Assembly: GCF_002289565.1 (NCBI RefSeq)
Contig: NZ_NTFY01000079.1
Location: 1 to 64,000, forward strand
Reading direction: 5' to 3'
Length of the DNA stretch: 64,000 nucleotides
From: Rhodopirellula sp. SM50
Lineage (GTDB): Bacteria > Planctomycetota > Planctomycetia > Pirellulales > Pirellulaceae
The notes beneath the pieces are model-generated. The model worked only from the letters and a program-made list of their open reading frames with translations, had not been told where the DNA came from and ran no database searches. Positions within the stretch are counted from its first letter, which is position 1. Each line of letters starts with the position of its first letter. Below, piece by piece: positions 30,019-40,784 of this stretch. Made by a program: the position numbers and the translations under genes.

Positions 30019-31401
30019 ATGTGTTTGAACCGTTTCCCGCTGGTCGTGTTGGTCTCGCTGGCCTTGCTGGGATCCACGCCATCGGCGTCCGTGGACGCGA
30101 CGGCGGAAGACTGGACGAGCCTGGCCCCGCGCGAGGAGATTGAACCGATCTTTCAAACGAAGCCCTCCGCCGATGGGGACCCGACCGGGCTTGAACTCAT
30201 TATCCGAGCGGACGATCGCCAGGGGCTCAGCGGGCATTGGCGACGCAGCGTCCCCGTCGTCGGCGGTCGGCACTACCAATTCTCGGTGCTGCGGAAAACC
30301 GACGGGATCGAACACCCCCGCCGCTCCGCGATCGCGCGGCTGCTGTGGCGTGACTCAAACGGCCAAAAAGTCAAACATGCCGCGCCGGCAATCGACTCCT
30401 TTCGCCGAGGGATTCGGCCACAGTCGGAACCGGAGTTTCCCGCGGTGGTGGGAACACACGACGGTTGGGACGAACTGGCGGGCGTCTACTTGGCACCGCC
30501 CGACGCTGCCACGGCGACGATCGAACTGCATTTTCGCTGGGGCGATCCGCACTCGTCGGTCCACTGGAAGCAGGCACGGCTGGAACCGGCGCCGGCTCCG
30601 CAAAAAAACCTGGTTCGTCTGGCGACCATCCACTACCAACCACGTGGCGGTGAAACCTCGATGGACAAATGCCGCCAGTTCGCGCCGCTGATCGAGCAAG
30701 CTGCCGACCAGAACGCCGACCTGGTGGTGCTACCGGAAACCTTGACCTACTACGGCACGAAGGGAACCTATGCCGACGCTGCCGAGCCGATCCCCGGTCC
30801 GTCGACGGACTATTTTGCCGAGTTGGCCAAGCAACATGACGTGTACATTGTCGCCGGACTGCACGAACGTGACGGGCATTTGATTTACAACGTCGCCGTC
30901 CTGTTGGGACCCGACGGAAACCTCGTCGGCAAGTACCGCAAGGTCTGCTTGCCCCGCAGCGAAATCGAAGGCGGCATCATGCCCGGAAACGAATACCCGG
31001 TCTTCTCGACGCGATTCGGCAAGGTCGGCATGATGGTCTGCTACGACGGCTTCTTTCCCGAAGTCGCGCGGGAACTGGCCAACCAAGGCGCCGACGTCAT
31101 CGCCTGGCCGGTTTGGGGATGCAATCCGCTGTTGGCCCAGGCGCGGGCATGTGAAAACCACGTCTACGTGGTCAGCAGCACGTACACCCAGTCGACCGAC
31201 GACTGGATTCGATCAGCGATCTACGGGCTGGACGGCACGACCCTCGCCGCCGCGGAAGAGTTCGGAACGATTGCGATCGCGGAAGTTGATCTGAACCAGC
31301 CGCATCACTGGCACTCCCTCGGCGATTTCAAAGCCCAGCTTCCCGCCCATCGTCCGGTGGCGGTTGGAGAGGGAGTGGCAGAATCATACGGGGCAGAATG
31401 A
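30019..31401 (+). CDS. Exported carbon-nitrogen hydrolase (nitrilase superfamily)
   Basis: A 460-residue protein with a signal peptide (FPLVVLVSLALLGSTPSASV), an N-terminal beta-sandwich-like region of about 180 residues, and a C-terminal nitrilase domain. The catalytic triad is visible: Glu in LVVLPETLTYYG, Lys in VGKYRKVCLPRS, and Cys in KVGMMVCYDGFFPE. It hydrolyses an amide or nitrile outside the cytoplasm; the substrate is unknown. The ATG at 30019 follows a GGAG site. The final codons run up to a family B repeat region. Confidence 0.9.
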   Translation: MCLNRFPLVVLVSLALLGSTPSASVDATAEDWTSLAPREEIEPIFQTKPSADGDPTGLELIIRADDRQGLSGHWRRSVPVVGGRHYQFSVLRKTDGIEHPRRSAIARLLWRDSNGQKVKHAAPAIDSFRRGIRPQSEPEFPAVVGTHDGWDELAGVYLAPPDAATATIELHFRWGDPHSSVHWKQARLEPAPAPQKNLVRLATIHYQPRGGETSMDKCRQFAPLIEQAADQNADLVVLPETLTYYGTKGTYADAAEPIPGPSTDYFAELAKQHDVYIVAGLHERDGHLIYNVAVLLGPDGNLVGKYRKVCLPRSEIEGGIMPGNEYPVFSTRFGKVGMMVCYDGFFPEVARELANQGADVIAWPVWGCNPLLAQARACENHVYVVSSTYTQSTDDWIRSAIYGLDGTTLAAAEEFGTIAIAEVDLNQPHHWHSLGDFKAQLPAHRPVAVGEGVAESYGAE

Positions 31402-31423
31402 TGTTCTGACCGCTCAGATCTCT

Positions 31424-31548
31424 GCCTCGTTCCAAGGCTCCGCCTTGGAACGCACTGCGGCTGTGGCTCCCGCCACACACGCTGCGTACGAGCCGAGGCG
31501 GAGCCTCCGGAAATACCCGTTCCCAGGCAGAGCCCGGGAACGAGGCAA
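31424..31548. repeat. Family B repeat cluster between convergent genes
   Basis: Three family B pieces lie in succession: CTCGTTCCAAGGCTCCGCCT with its complement, a GAGCCGAGGCGGAGCCTC piece near 31490, and CCCAGGCAGAGCCCGGGAAC ending at about 31545. They fill the gap between the convergent amidohydrolase and cysteine hydrolase genes. Confidence 0.7.
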
Positions 31549-31562
31549 GATGAATTCAAAGG

Positions 31563-32111
<549 letters not shown>

Positions 32112-32148
32112 GCGGTGGTCTCCTGAAAGGTCCTGCGGTGGAAGGAGT

Positions 32149-32781
32149 TCAGTTGGCGACCGGTGCCGGCGGGGCCGCCGTCGGTGTCGGCAAAGCCTCC
32201 GACGGGGACCGATAGTAGTCCGCGGCATCGACGGGTGCATCCACCGCGGGCTCGGCAACCGGTGCCGGCAGGACCGATGCCTGGCCGGGCTGCAATGCCA
32301 TCGGCGCGGCGGCACATCCGCTATCGCAGCCCGCTCCGGCCCCACAGGAACCTGCGCACGGACCGGGGCAGCAGCCGCAGCGATCCTTCTTTTCCGCCGT
32401 CCAGGTGTACTTGCAGGCGGGGCACTTGTACTTTTCAGTCTTCAGCACGCAGACCTTGCGGACGCGGGCTCCGTTGTGCACGCACGCGGTGCAACCGAGT
32501 CCGTCGCAGGCACTGCACGACGCACAGGCAGCCTTCTTGGCTTTCTGCCACGGAAAGACAACTCGCGGGATACAGATCGCTTTGGATTCGACGGTAAAAC
32601 ACGTCTTTTCCTCTTCGACTTGTTCGGCATCGAGTTTGCAAACATGGTCGCACACGGGGCAGCACGCACAGCCGGTTTCATCGAGCAGTTTACCGCCGAG
32701 GGCAAAGGCACTGTGGCAATCGAGCAGGCAGAGCGTGGCGGCCAGCAACAGGGCGGGGAGAATACTTTTATGAATGGACAT
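32149..32781 (-). CDS. Cys-rich exported protein of unknown function
   Basis: A 210-residue protein with a signal peptide (ILPALLLAATLCLLDCHSAF). Its mature part has about 22 cysteines in clusters such as GCACCPVCDHVC, ACASCSACDGLGCTAC, YKCPACKYTW and CGCCPGPCAGSC, then a Pro/Ala-rich tail. The pattern suggests zinc or other metal binding, or a disulphide-stabilised envelope protein. I do not recognise a named family. It lies 67 bp after the porin gene on the same strand. I chose the ATG at 32781 for the clean signal peptide. Confidence 0.75.
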   Translation of the reverse strand: MSIHKSILPALLLAATLCLLDCHSAFALGGKLLDETGCACCPVCDHVCKLDAEQVEEEKTCFTVESKAICIPRVVFPWQKAKKAACASCSACDGLGCTACVHNGARVRKVCVLKTEKYKCPACKYTWTAEKKDRCGCCPGPCAGSCGAGAGCDSGCAAAPMALQPGQASVLPAPVAEPAVDAPVDAADYYRSPSEALPTPTAAPPAPVAN

Positions 32782-32848
32782 GACTTCTTCTTGCAGTGGA
32801 GTGGTTTGTGAAAACACCCGTTGGGGTGTTGGACAATCGAACAGATCG

Positions 32849-34414
32849 TTAGAAGTCGATCATGTAACGGAAACCGAGGATGCTGAAGTCGCCATCGATA
32901 CCGGCGGCCAACGGCACAGCCGAGCGACCTTGGCCGGCGTTCTCGATTTCACCCATCACCATGTTGGCTTGGATCTTGGAGTACGCGGTCCAGTACCAGT
33001 TCAGACCGGCCGTCAACGCATACCCTTGTCCGCCGCGGATATCGGAATCGGACAAATCCAGGTAGTCCGCACGCAGCCCCATGCCCAACGCGCCCCACCC
33101 CCTGCCGGTGCCGCCGGTGCAGCGGTCGACGACGAAGAAGTTTTCGAAGGGTTTGACGCGATCGATCGTTCCTGAACTTCGCTTCAGCGGAATGTGCTCT
33201 CCGGTCAGGAAGTAGTGTGCGAACAGGTAGCCGCCATGGAATGTCAGGTTGCTGCCGTTGAACCCGCCCAACGCGTCACGCTGCATCCAGGTGGTGAAGT
33301 ACTCACCGGTGATCTGAAGCGCGCCGATGTTCAACATCGACTCAAAGGCGAGTTGTTGGTAGCCCTCGGCACCGAGGATCCGCCCGGTGTCCCACCATCG
33401 CGAATCGCTTCGCGCCAACGGTCGCGTTCGGAAACGTCCTTCGTTGGCGTTTTGGTCATTGTCCAATTGGCCGTCGCCATCGGTTTGGTTGACCGACCCG
33501 GCGATCCCCCAGTGCCAATAGCCACGCCCGCCACTGATTTCGTCGTACCAGGGACTGCCCGACAGACGACCATACAAACCGCATTCGTCAAAGTCACCGC
33601 GATAGCGTCCGTCTCGGCTGATGTTCTCGAGCAGAAACGCACCGTAGCGCCAGTGGATCGATTCGTCATCGGTCAGGCCGTACATGCAAACGCCCAACCG
33701 ACGGGCGTCTTCGTTGAACGTTTCCACCGCCAGCGGTCGTTCGGCGAACACGTTGTGCCGGCTACTGTTGAGGTGATCGAGACCGATGGGTCGTTTTTGA
33801 TTCCCGATCAGCAGGGTTTGATTGTGCGGAAGCTCATTGAATCCGAGATAGACATCCTTGATCTCCGCGGAGCTCGGATTGTTGAAGTCGATCTGGATGC
33901 GGTACAACATGTTGCCGGGCACATCCCCGGTCCAGGTCAGACGAATCCGACGGAAGTCCCAGCGGTCTTCCGGATCGTCCGTCGGATCACCCGTCTCCAA
34001 TTCGTTGATCCCCGCATCGCTGTCGAGGAAATTCCAATTGTCCAGGTGAACCCGTCCGTTGAGCTTGTATGACGGCTTCTTCTTTTTGGCGTCGGCGTCG
34101 CTCTTCAGCTTGTCTTGGTACTTTTCCCACGACGACTCCAAATCGCCGACGCGGCCGAGCAGTTTTTCGTAGTCCTTCAAGGGAACCGTTCCGCCATCGA
34201 CGACCGCGTCGGATGCGGACGGCTCGACCCCCGAATCAATCAACCCGCCATCATCGACCGGGTTCAAACGGGCGGTTTGGTAGACCGGCGCCGCGTTGTC
34301 GATCGGCATGCCGAAAATCGTATCGTCGGCGTTGACCGCCGCAGTGCCAAAGCACGTCGCCAGCGCCAGCGCGAGCGAGAATCGCCGCGAGCGCGCACCA
34401 TGAGTTTTCTTCAT
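32849..34414 (-). CDS. OprP/OprO-like outer membrane porin
   Basis: A 521-residue porin. The signal peptide is FSLALALATCFGTAAVNA, followed by a short coiled-coil (KDYEKLLGRVGDLESSWEKY), then a beta-barrel with alternating aromatic strands. Examples are RWDFRRIRLTWTGDVPGNML and GFRYMIDF, which ends in the Phe required for barrel assembly. The family includes phosphate- and polyphosphate-selective porins; selectivity here is not readable. It probably heads a unit with the Cys-rich protein and the cysteine hydrolase. Confidence 0.88.
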   Translation of the reverse strand: MKKTHGARSRRFSLALALATCFGTAAVNADDTIFGMPIDNAAPVYQTARLNPVDDGGLIDSGVEPSASDAVVDGGTVPLKDYEKLLGRVGDLESSWEKYQDKLKSDADAKKKKPSYKLNGRVHLDNWNFLDSDAGINELETGDPTDDPEDRWDFRRIRLTWTGDVPGNMLYRIQIDFNNPSSAEIKDVYLGFNELPHNQTLLIGNQKRPIGLDHLNSSRHNVFAERPLAVETFNEDARRLGVCMYGLTDDESIHWRYGAFLLENISRDGRYRGDFDECGLYGRLSGSPWYDEISGGRGYWHWGIAGSVNQTDGDGQLDNDQNANEGRFRTRPLARSDSRWWDTGRILGAEGYQQLAFESMLNIGALQITGEYFTTWMQRDALGGFNGSNLTFHGGYLFAHYFLTGEHIPLKRSSGTIDRVKPFENFFVVDRCTGGTGRGWGALGMGLRADYLDLSDSDIRGGQGYALTAGLNWYWTAYSKIQANMVMGEIENAGQGRSAVPLAAGIDGDFSILGFRYMIDF

Positions 34415-34768
34415 CGCTTCGTTGTCATCCGTGAACAGTCGCGACGAGCATGAAGTACCGATCCATCAGTACCTGATTAGCCACTCGCCCTGAGTTGATG
34501 GGAACAGGCTCGGGATACGCCCCTCTTCCCAGTTCAGCCATCGTCGTATGCGGCACAAAACAATTCGTCGGTGTAACAAGTTTTGCCGCGGACACGGATC
34601 CCCCACTCTGACGACGCGTTCGACCGTTGTTTGCGAATCAATTCGCAACACCGTCACCATCGATACGCCTTGGCGCGATTCGCCGTCCTGTCCCCCCGAA
34701 TCGTCACAGCTTCCCAACCATCCGTCCGATCATGAAGATCGCGTGAAGCACAGATGAAGAACCGGCGA
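34415..34768. other. Porin upstream region, no gene seen
   Basis: A 354 bp gap upstream of the porin gene and downstream of a small hypothetical gene. I see no family A, B or C repeats, no strong hairpin and no credible reading frame. The porin promoter must lie here, but I could not place it. Confidence 0.5.
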
Positions 34769-35194
34769 TCATGACGCGATCAGCGCGAGGTAGCGAATCA
34801 ACCGATGCGGCGACTGAGCATCCGTGTTGTCCAACGCAATCGTCAACAACTCGCCTGCCGCCTTCTGTCGCTGCGGCTCGCCGACGCCCGCGTCATCAAG
34901 CCGACGGATCATCTCCTGACAGACCGCTTGGGTGAAAACGGAGCGCGAAGTGGATCCGTTGTTGATCGCCCGCAGAGCCCCGACCACCGCGGAGTCAGTG
35001 AGCGCTGCCTCTCGCTCAGCGACGTGGAGCACGGCGTCAATCAGCAATTGGGGGACATCGACACCATCCGGCTGACGTCGATTCGCGTCGCTTGGGGCGG
35101 TCTGCCGGTCGGGGCTGCAACCGGCCTGATTTCGGCGGCGACGGCGGCGATCAGCCGCCTTGAGATTGGAGCGTAACTTCGGTGATTTCGGCAT
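34769..35194 (-). CDS. Hypothetical protein
   Basis: A 141-residue protein with a basic N-terminus (KLRSNLKAADRRRRRRNQAG) and a helical C-terminal half (VPQLLIDAVLHVAEREAALT ... RLIRYLALIAS). I do not recognise a family. The ATG at 35194 (MPKSPKLR) is chosen because the frame upstream lacks protein-like composition. The arginine run could contact nucleic acid, but this is only a suggestion. Confidence 0.5.
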   Translation of the reverse strand: MPKSPKLRSNLKAADRRRRRRNQAGCSPDRQTAPSDANRRQPDGVDVPQLLIDAVLHVAEREAALTDSAVVGALRAINNGSTSRSVFTQAVCQEMIRRLDDAGVGEPQRQKAAGELLTIALDNTDAQSPHRLIRYLALIAS

Positions 35195-35471
35195 GGAAGG
35201 GCACCGCCGGCGAAGACAGGGAGAAGCTGCAGGTTCATCAGTAGTAATAGAGAAGGCGTCAAGTGCGAGTGTAATCCGTCGACAGGTCAGAAGAAAACTC
35301 TCACGCCCGTTCCGCCCCCCCCACATAAGCGTTGCCGTTTCTGTCGGTTGTGCCGCGGAGGATGAGTCGATCCCACGGTGGTGCCGCGGGATTTGAAACA
35401 CACGGACCATTCAATGAGCTAGCTTCGAGAAGCCATTTTAGACAGACCGCTCCTTGGGCCCGCTTTTTCGC

Positions 35472-36281
35472 ATGATCCACGTTCAACATCTGACCAAGAC
35501 GTATGAGGATCTCCAGCGTGGCCGCTTCGTGGCCGTTGACGGCATCTCGTTTTCGGTGCAGAAGGGCGAGATTTTTGGTTTGCTGGGACCGAACGGGGCG
35601 GGCAAAACCACGGTGCTGCGGATCTTGAGCACGGTGCTCGAACCCACCGAGGGCATCGCCACCGTCGCCGGGTATGATGTGGTTCGCGACTCGGCCGAAG
35701 TCCGTCGGCACATCGGGTTCGTCAGCAACAACACGGCCATCTACGACCGCATGACCGCCTGGGAGATGGTGGAGTATTTCGGACGACTTCACGGGATGAA
35801 GGCCGCGCGATTGAAAGGGCGTTTGGAAGATCTGTTTGATCAATTGCGAATGAACGACTTTCGTGATGTCCCCGGCGGCAAGATGTCCACCGGGATGAAG
35901 CAAAAGGTTTCGATCGCACGGGCGATGATTCACGACCCGCCTGTCCTGGTGTTTGACGAAGCGACGTTGGGCCTGGATGTGCTGGTCGCCCGCAATTTGC
36001 TAGGCGTGATTCGATCGCTGCGTGAGGCCGGCAAGTGCCTGATCTTCTCGACGCACATCATGAGCGAGGTGGAACGGTTGTGCGATCGGATTGCGATCAT
36101 GTATTGCGGCAAGATTCTCGACAGCGGCACCCTCGAAGAACTTCGAGACCGCCATCGCGAAGATGACTTTGAAGAGCTTTTCTTTGGGTTGCTCAGCCAA
36201 CACGAACAAGAGATGCGCGTCGGCGGACGAATCGATCATCCGTCGTCGGCCAACCACGGGGTGGGAGAACAACTGGTATGA
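35472..36281 (+). CDS. ABC transporter ATP-binding protein (NatA-like)
   Basis: A 269-residue ATPase. Walker A is [16 protein letters not shown], the Q-loop region [15 protein letters not shown], the signature [15 protein letters not shown], Walker [14 protein letters not shown] (Ala where Pro is usual), and the switch His STHIMSEVE. The pattern is that of NatA-type exporters. The stop overlaps the start of the permease gene by 4 bp (ATGA), so the pair is coupled. The ATG at 35472 is the family start. Confidence 0.93.
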   Translation: MIHVQHLTKTYEDLQRGRFVAVDGISFSVQKGEIFGLLGPNGAGKTTVLRILSTVLEPTEGIATVAGYDVVRDSAEVRRHIGFVSNNTAIYDRMTAWEMVEYFGRLHGMKAARLKGRLEDLFDQLRMNDFRDVPGGKMSTGMKQKVSIARAMIHDPPVLVFDEATLGLDVLVARNLLGVIRSLREAGKCLIFSTHIMSEVERLCDRIAIMYCGKILDSGTLEELRDRHREDDFEELFFGLLSQHEQEMRVGGRIDHPSSANHGVGEQLV

Positions 36282-38548
36282 GCGATTCGTCCCGAGCGAT
36301 TCGACGGCAAGCAGAACTGGCCGACAAGCCTCGCGCGTCCGCGGTTTGGCTGATCTACATGCGTGAGATGCGGGACCAACTGCGTGACCGCCGAACACTG
36401 TTCACCATCGCCGTGCTGCCGATCATGCTGTATCCGCTGGTCGGCATGCTGCTGTTGCAGATCGCTCAGTTCACCCGCCAAAACCCGACCTCGGTCTGCG
36501 TCATCGGCACCGAGAACATCGAAGGGGCGCCGCCCCTGTTCGAGGGCGAAATGTTTGCCCCCGAATTGATCGAGCAGCCCGATGCGTTGGAGCTTCTGAC
36601 CTATCGCTGGGACGAACTGTCGGCCGATCGACCGGTTCGTGACAAAGCCAACGAGTGGGTCAAGAGCGGTGCGTTTGATTTGGTCGTGTTGATCCCGCCC
36701 GCCTTCAAAAACAATGAACTGATGGGCGACCTGGTCGGGACAGAAACGAAGTCGACCTCGGCAGAAGAGAACCGCGATTCGGACATCGAACTGTTGTTCA
36801 ACGTGGGTAGCGACCAGTCCGTCGTCGCCAGACAACGTGTCGCCGGGGTGCTGGCGGCCTGGCGAGGCGAATGGATCAAAGAGCGTTTGTCCGGCGTCGG
36901 CATCGACGCCGAAATGTTACTGCCCTTTGAGTGGTCCGACACCGACATCGCACCCGAGCGGACGCGTGAAGCGGCGTTCTGGAGCAAACTGCTGCCGTTC
37001 ATCATGCTCGTCTGGGCGATGACCGGCGCGTTTTATCCAGCCGTCGACTTGGTCGCCGGAGAGAAGGAACGGGGAACGCTCGAAACGCTGCTGTGCAGCC
37101 CCGCGCTGCGGAGCGAAATCGTCTGGGGAAAACTGGGCGCGGTCGCTTCGTTCAGCATGTTGACCGCCCTGCTGAACGCCGGAAGCATGCTGCTGACCAG
37201 CTCACTGGTCTTTCAACACATGGGTGTCGGTGGTGCCGGCGCCGCATTGGGCTCACCGCCACTGGTGCCGATGCTTTGGTTGTTCGTCGCACTCGTGCCG
37301 CTGTCCTGCCTGTTCAGCGCGCTTGCCCTGGCGGTCGCGGCGATGGCCCAGAGCAGCAAAGAGGGACAGTACTATTTGATGCCGCTGATGATGGTGACGT
37401 TGCCGTTGGTGATGTTACCGATGCTGCCCGGCACGACGTTGAATATCGGCACCAGCCTGATCCCCGTCTCGGGGATGTTCTTGCTGGTCCGCGCCTTGGT
37501 CGAAGGCCAATATGGGACCGCATTGTTTTATGTTCCGATGGTGGCAACGGTCACCGGAAGCTGTTTGTGGCTGGCCGCCCGTTGGGCCCGACGCCAATTC
37601 GAAGACGAAGCGGTGTTGTTCGGCGGCGGCGAACAATGGGAACTCGGGATGTGGGTGCGGCACTTGTGGCGAGATCGACAAATCGCGGCAACCCCCGCGC
37701 AGGCCTACGCCTGTGGCGCGATCGTGCTGGTCACCTTGTTCTTTGCCCGGTTGACGATTTCGGAAATGCCGCAGGATTTTGCCGGCATCGCGAAACTGGT
37801 GATGATGCCACAGGTTCTGATCGTATTCCCGGCGCTGATCATGGCGACGATGCTGACGACCTCGGTCCGCCAGAGCTTGCGACTGCGGATGCCGCACTGG
37901 ACCACACTACCGCTGGCGGTCCTGTTCGGTGTCACGCTGCACCCGAGCTATGTGATGCTGTCCAAGATGATCAACCACGTCTATCCGGTCAGCGAGCAAG
38001 CGGCCGCGGCGATGAAACCCTTCGCCGAACAGATCGCATCGGCGCCTTGGGCGGCCGTCGTGCTGCTGATGGCGTTGGTGCCGGCGGTTTGCGAAGAACT
38101 CGCGTTTCGAGGATTCATCTTCGGCGGACTGGTTCGCGAAAAAGGCAAACTCCGCGCGGTGGTGTTGACCGCCGTCATGTTCGGAATCTCACACGGCGTT
38201 TTGCAACAGTCGATCGCCGCGTCCGTGATGGGCGTCGCACTCGGCTGGATCACGCTGCGAACCGGAAGCATCGTCCCCTGCATCTTGATCCACTTCACCA
38301 ACAATGCGTTGTCCGTTTCACTGGGCCGCATCGCGGACAGCGGTTGGTCGGGCGCATCGGTCTTTCTGACGCAGACCGAACTGGGCCCGTCCTATCAGCC
38401 ATTCTGGACGCTGATCAGCATGGGGATCGCGGTGACCTGCCTGCTGTACTTCGGAACGGTTTCGCCGGCGACCGATGAGAGCGAATCGGAATTGCTCGGT
38501 TCACACCACGACTACGTCGACCCCACCGCGTCACTCGCCTCGGCCTAG
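36278..38548 (+). CDS. ABC-2 type permease fused to a CPBP (CAAX-type) intramembrane protease
   Basis: A 756-residue membrane protein. Residues 1 to about 440 form a NatB-like ABC-2 permease with a large extracytoplasmic domain between the first segment ([20 protein letters not shown]) and the later ones ([20 protein letters not shown], then several helices). Residues of about 480-745 add more helices and a CPBP protease domain with its three motifs: [16 protein letters not shown] (EExxxR), [10 protein letters not shown] and [12 protein letters not shown]. All probable catalytic residues are present. The pair with the upstream ATPase may export an ion, drug or peptide and process a membrane substrate; the last point is inference from the fusion. 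Confidence 0.9.
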   Translation: MSDSSRAIRRQAELADKPRASAVWLIYMREMRDQLRDRRTLFTIAVLPIMLYPLVGMLLLQIAQFTRQNPTSVCVIGTENIEGAPPLFEGEMFAPELIEQPDALELLTYRWDELSADRPVRDKANEWVKSGAFDLVVLIPPAFKNNELMGDLVGTETKSTSAEENRDSDIELLFNVGSDQSVVARQRVAGVLAAWRGEWIKERLSGVGIDAEMLLPFEWSDTDIAPERTREAAFWSKLLPFIMLVWAMTGAFYPAVDLVAGEKERGTLETLLCSPALRSEIVWGKLGAVASFSMLTALLNAGSMLLTSSLVFQHMGVGGAGAALGSPPLVPMLWLFVALVPLSCLFSALALAVAAMAQSSKEGQYYLMPLMMVTLPLVMLPMLPGTTLNIGTSLIPVSGMFLLVRALVEGQYGTALFYVPMVATVTGSCLWLAARWARRQFEDEAVLFGGGEQWELGMWVRHLWRDRQIAATPAQAYACGAIVLVTLFFARLTISEMPQDFAGIAKLVMMPQVLIVFPALIMATMLTTSVRQSLRLRMPHWTTLPLAVLFGVTLHPSYVMLSKMINHVYPVSEQAAAAMKPFAEQIASAPWAAVVLLMALVPAVCEELAFRGFIFGGLVREKGKLRAVVLTAVMFGISHGVLQQSIAASVMGVALGWITLRTGSIVPCILIHFTNNALSVSLGRIADSGWSGASVFLTQTELGPSYQPFWTLISMGIAVTCLLYFGTVSPATDESESELLGSHHDYVDPTASLASA

Positions 38549-38550
38549 TC

Positions 38551-39369
38551 TCAGTCCGTTTGAGTCCAATAGCGAAACGCCCGCATGGTTTGGCGGGCGG
38601 CTTCATGGGGATCGGGCCACGGAAACGCTTCGGCGCACAAGTAGCCTTGGTAGTCGATCGCCCGCAGCGCTTCGATGATGCGTCCGTACTGCATGTGACC
38701 ACAACCGACCGGCCGACGGTTGCTGTCGACGAAGTGGATGTGGCCGACCAGATCACCGCCGTGGGTCAAGGCTTCGGCGATGTCGGTCTCTTCGATGCCC
38801 ATGTGAAACAGGTCGCACAGCAATCGCACGTTGGATGTCGATAACGATTGCAGCAGTTCGACGCCCTGGTTGACAGTGCAGCACTGATTGGTCTCGTAGC
38901 GATTCAGCGGCTCATAGATCAACGGCACGCCGTACTGGCTGGCATGCTCCCCGCCGTCTTCGAGTGCCTCGGCGAGGTACGCCCGGGCGGTTTTTGAATC
39001 GACGTCGGCGTCACTGCGACCCTGCATCGAACCGATGATCGCCATCGCGCCAAATCCGCCGGCGGCATCGATGATGGTGCGAACAAACGCGCGGGCGTCG
39101 GATCGTTTCTTCGCATCGGCATCGGCCAACTGCAGCCGATGTTTGACCCAACCGGCACCGGTACCGAGTGCGGCCAGTCGAACGCCCGCGCCGTCGAGTA
39201 GATTGCCGAGCGAATCCAAGTTCAGCGATTCCACCGACGGCGCAAAGATTTCTACGGCGTCGTAACCGAGTTCGCCGGCAAACGCGATCGATTTTTCAAG
39301 TCCGTCCCAAAGGACGAACGGCCCACCGCGAGCTTCTTCGACCAACGAAATGGTAATGCAAGATTTCAT
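38551..39369 (-). CDS. Sugar phosphate isomerase/epimerase family protein
   Basis: A 272-residue TIM barrel of the AP-endonuclease-2 type. Metal-ligand segments are visible: GVPLIYEPLNRYETNQC (Glu), LLCDLFHMGIEE (Asp, His), VGHIHFVDSNRRP (His) and GYLCAEAFPWPDP (Glu). Such enzymes isomerise or epimerise keto-sugars such as D-tagatose or hydroxypyruvate. It ends 2 bp from the convergent permease gene. The ATG at 39369 is followed upstream by tandem repeats. The substrate is unknown. Confidence 0.9.
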   Translation of the reverse strand: MKSCITISLVEEARGGPFVLWDGLEKSIAFAGELGYDAVEIFAPSVESLNLDSLGNLLDGAGVRLAALGTGAGWVKHRLQLADADAKKRSDARAFVRTIIDAAGGFGAMAIIGSMQGRSDADVDSKTARAYLAEALEDGGEHASQYGVPLIYEPLNRYETNQCCTVNQGVELLQSLSTSNVRLLCDLFHMGIEETDIAEALTHGGDLVGHIHFVDSNRRPVGCGHMQYGRIIEALRAIDYQGYLCAEAFPWPDPHEAARQTMRAFRYWTQTD

Positions 39370-39398
39370 GTGACAGGGGGGGGTAGGGGGGATTGGGA

Positions 39399-39451
39399 GA
39401 GACAAGGAGACAAGGAGACAAGGAGACAAGGAGACAAGGAGACAAGGAGAC
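39399..39451. repeat. 8-bp tandem repeat (GAGACAAG, about 6.5 copies)
   Basis: Exact head-to-tail copies of GAGACAAG run from 39399 to 39451, starting 30 bp upstream of the sugar isomerase start codon. No imperfect copies are seen, which suggests recent slippage. Confidence 0.93.
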
Positions 39452-39467
39452 TGAGAGCGGACTCAGG

Positions 39468-39532
39468 ACTTGAAACTTGAAACTTGAAACTTGAAACTTG
39501 AAACTTGAAACTTGAAACTTGAAACTTGAAAC
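39468..39532. repeat. 7-bp tandem repeat (ACTTGAA, about 9 copies)
   Basis: Exact copies of ACTTGAA run from 39468 to 39532 and end at the stop codon of the aldo/keto reductase. With the 8-bp array it fills the 164 bp gap between two same-strand genes. Confidence 0.93.
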
Positions 39533-39533
39533 C

Positions 39534-40469
<936 letters not shown>

Positions 40470-40784
40470 CCTGAATGTCTCCTTTTTGGTGCGATCGCTT
40501 GAGCGATGAACCTACCACACAATGGCCACCGCTGGACACCACCGCCAACGCCTGGCGGATCGATGTGCCGGGGTGCGACAGGAGGTTTCGGACGCCGATT
40601 GTGGACGATCGGCCTTCCCGTCGACAGAGCCGGCAAACCCGATCCATGGGTCAGAACCGGCACAGCCGATTCGATCGGATTGAGGAAAACGGCCAAACCC
40701 CGACGAAGCGATTGATAGGATCCGCTGGCCACCCCACGCGAACCAAGAGTTCCGCAGATTCTTTCTTTTGTTAGGCGGAGTGCC
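40470..40784. other. Divergent intergenic region, aldo/keto reductase / HD-GYP
   Basis: A 315 bp gap between divergent genes. I see no dispersed repeat, no strong stem and no credible reading frame. Promoters for both genes must be here but none stands out. Confidence 0.5.

Noticed and set aside
35472-36281. Possible inactivation of the ABC ATPase because Walker B reads DEATLGLD
   Set aside because: The catalytic Glu and Asp are present; only the usual Pro is Ala, which is tolerated in many ATPases.
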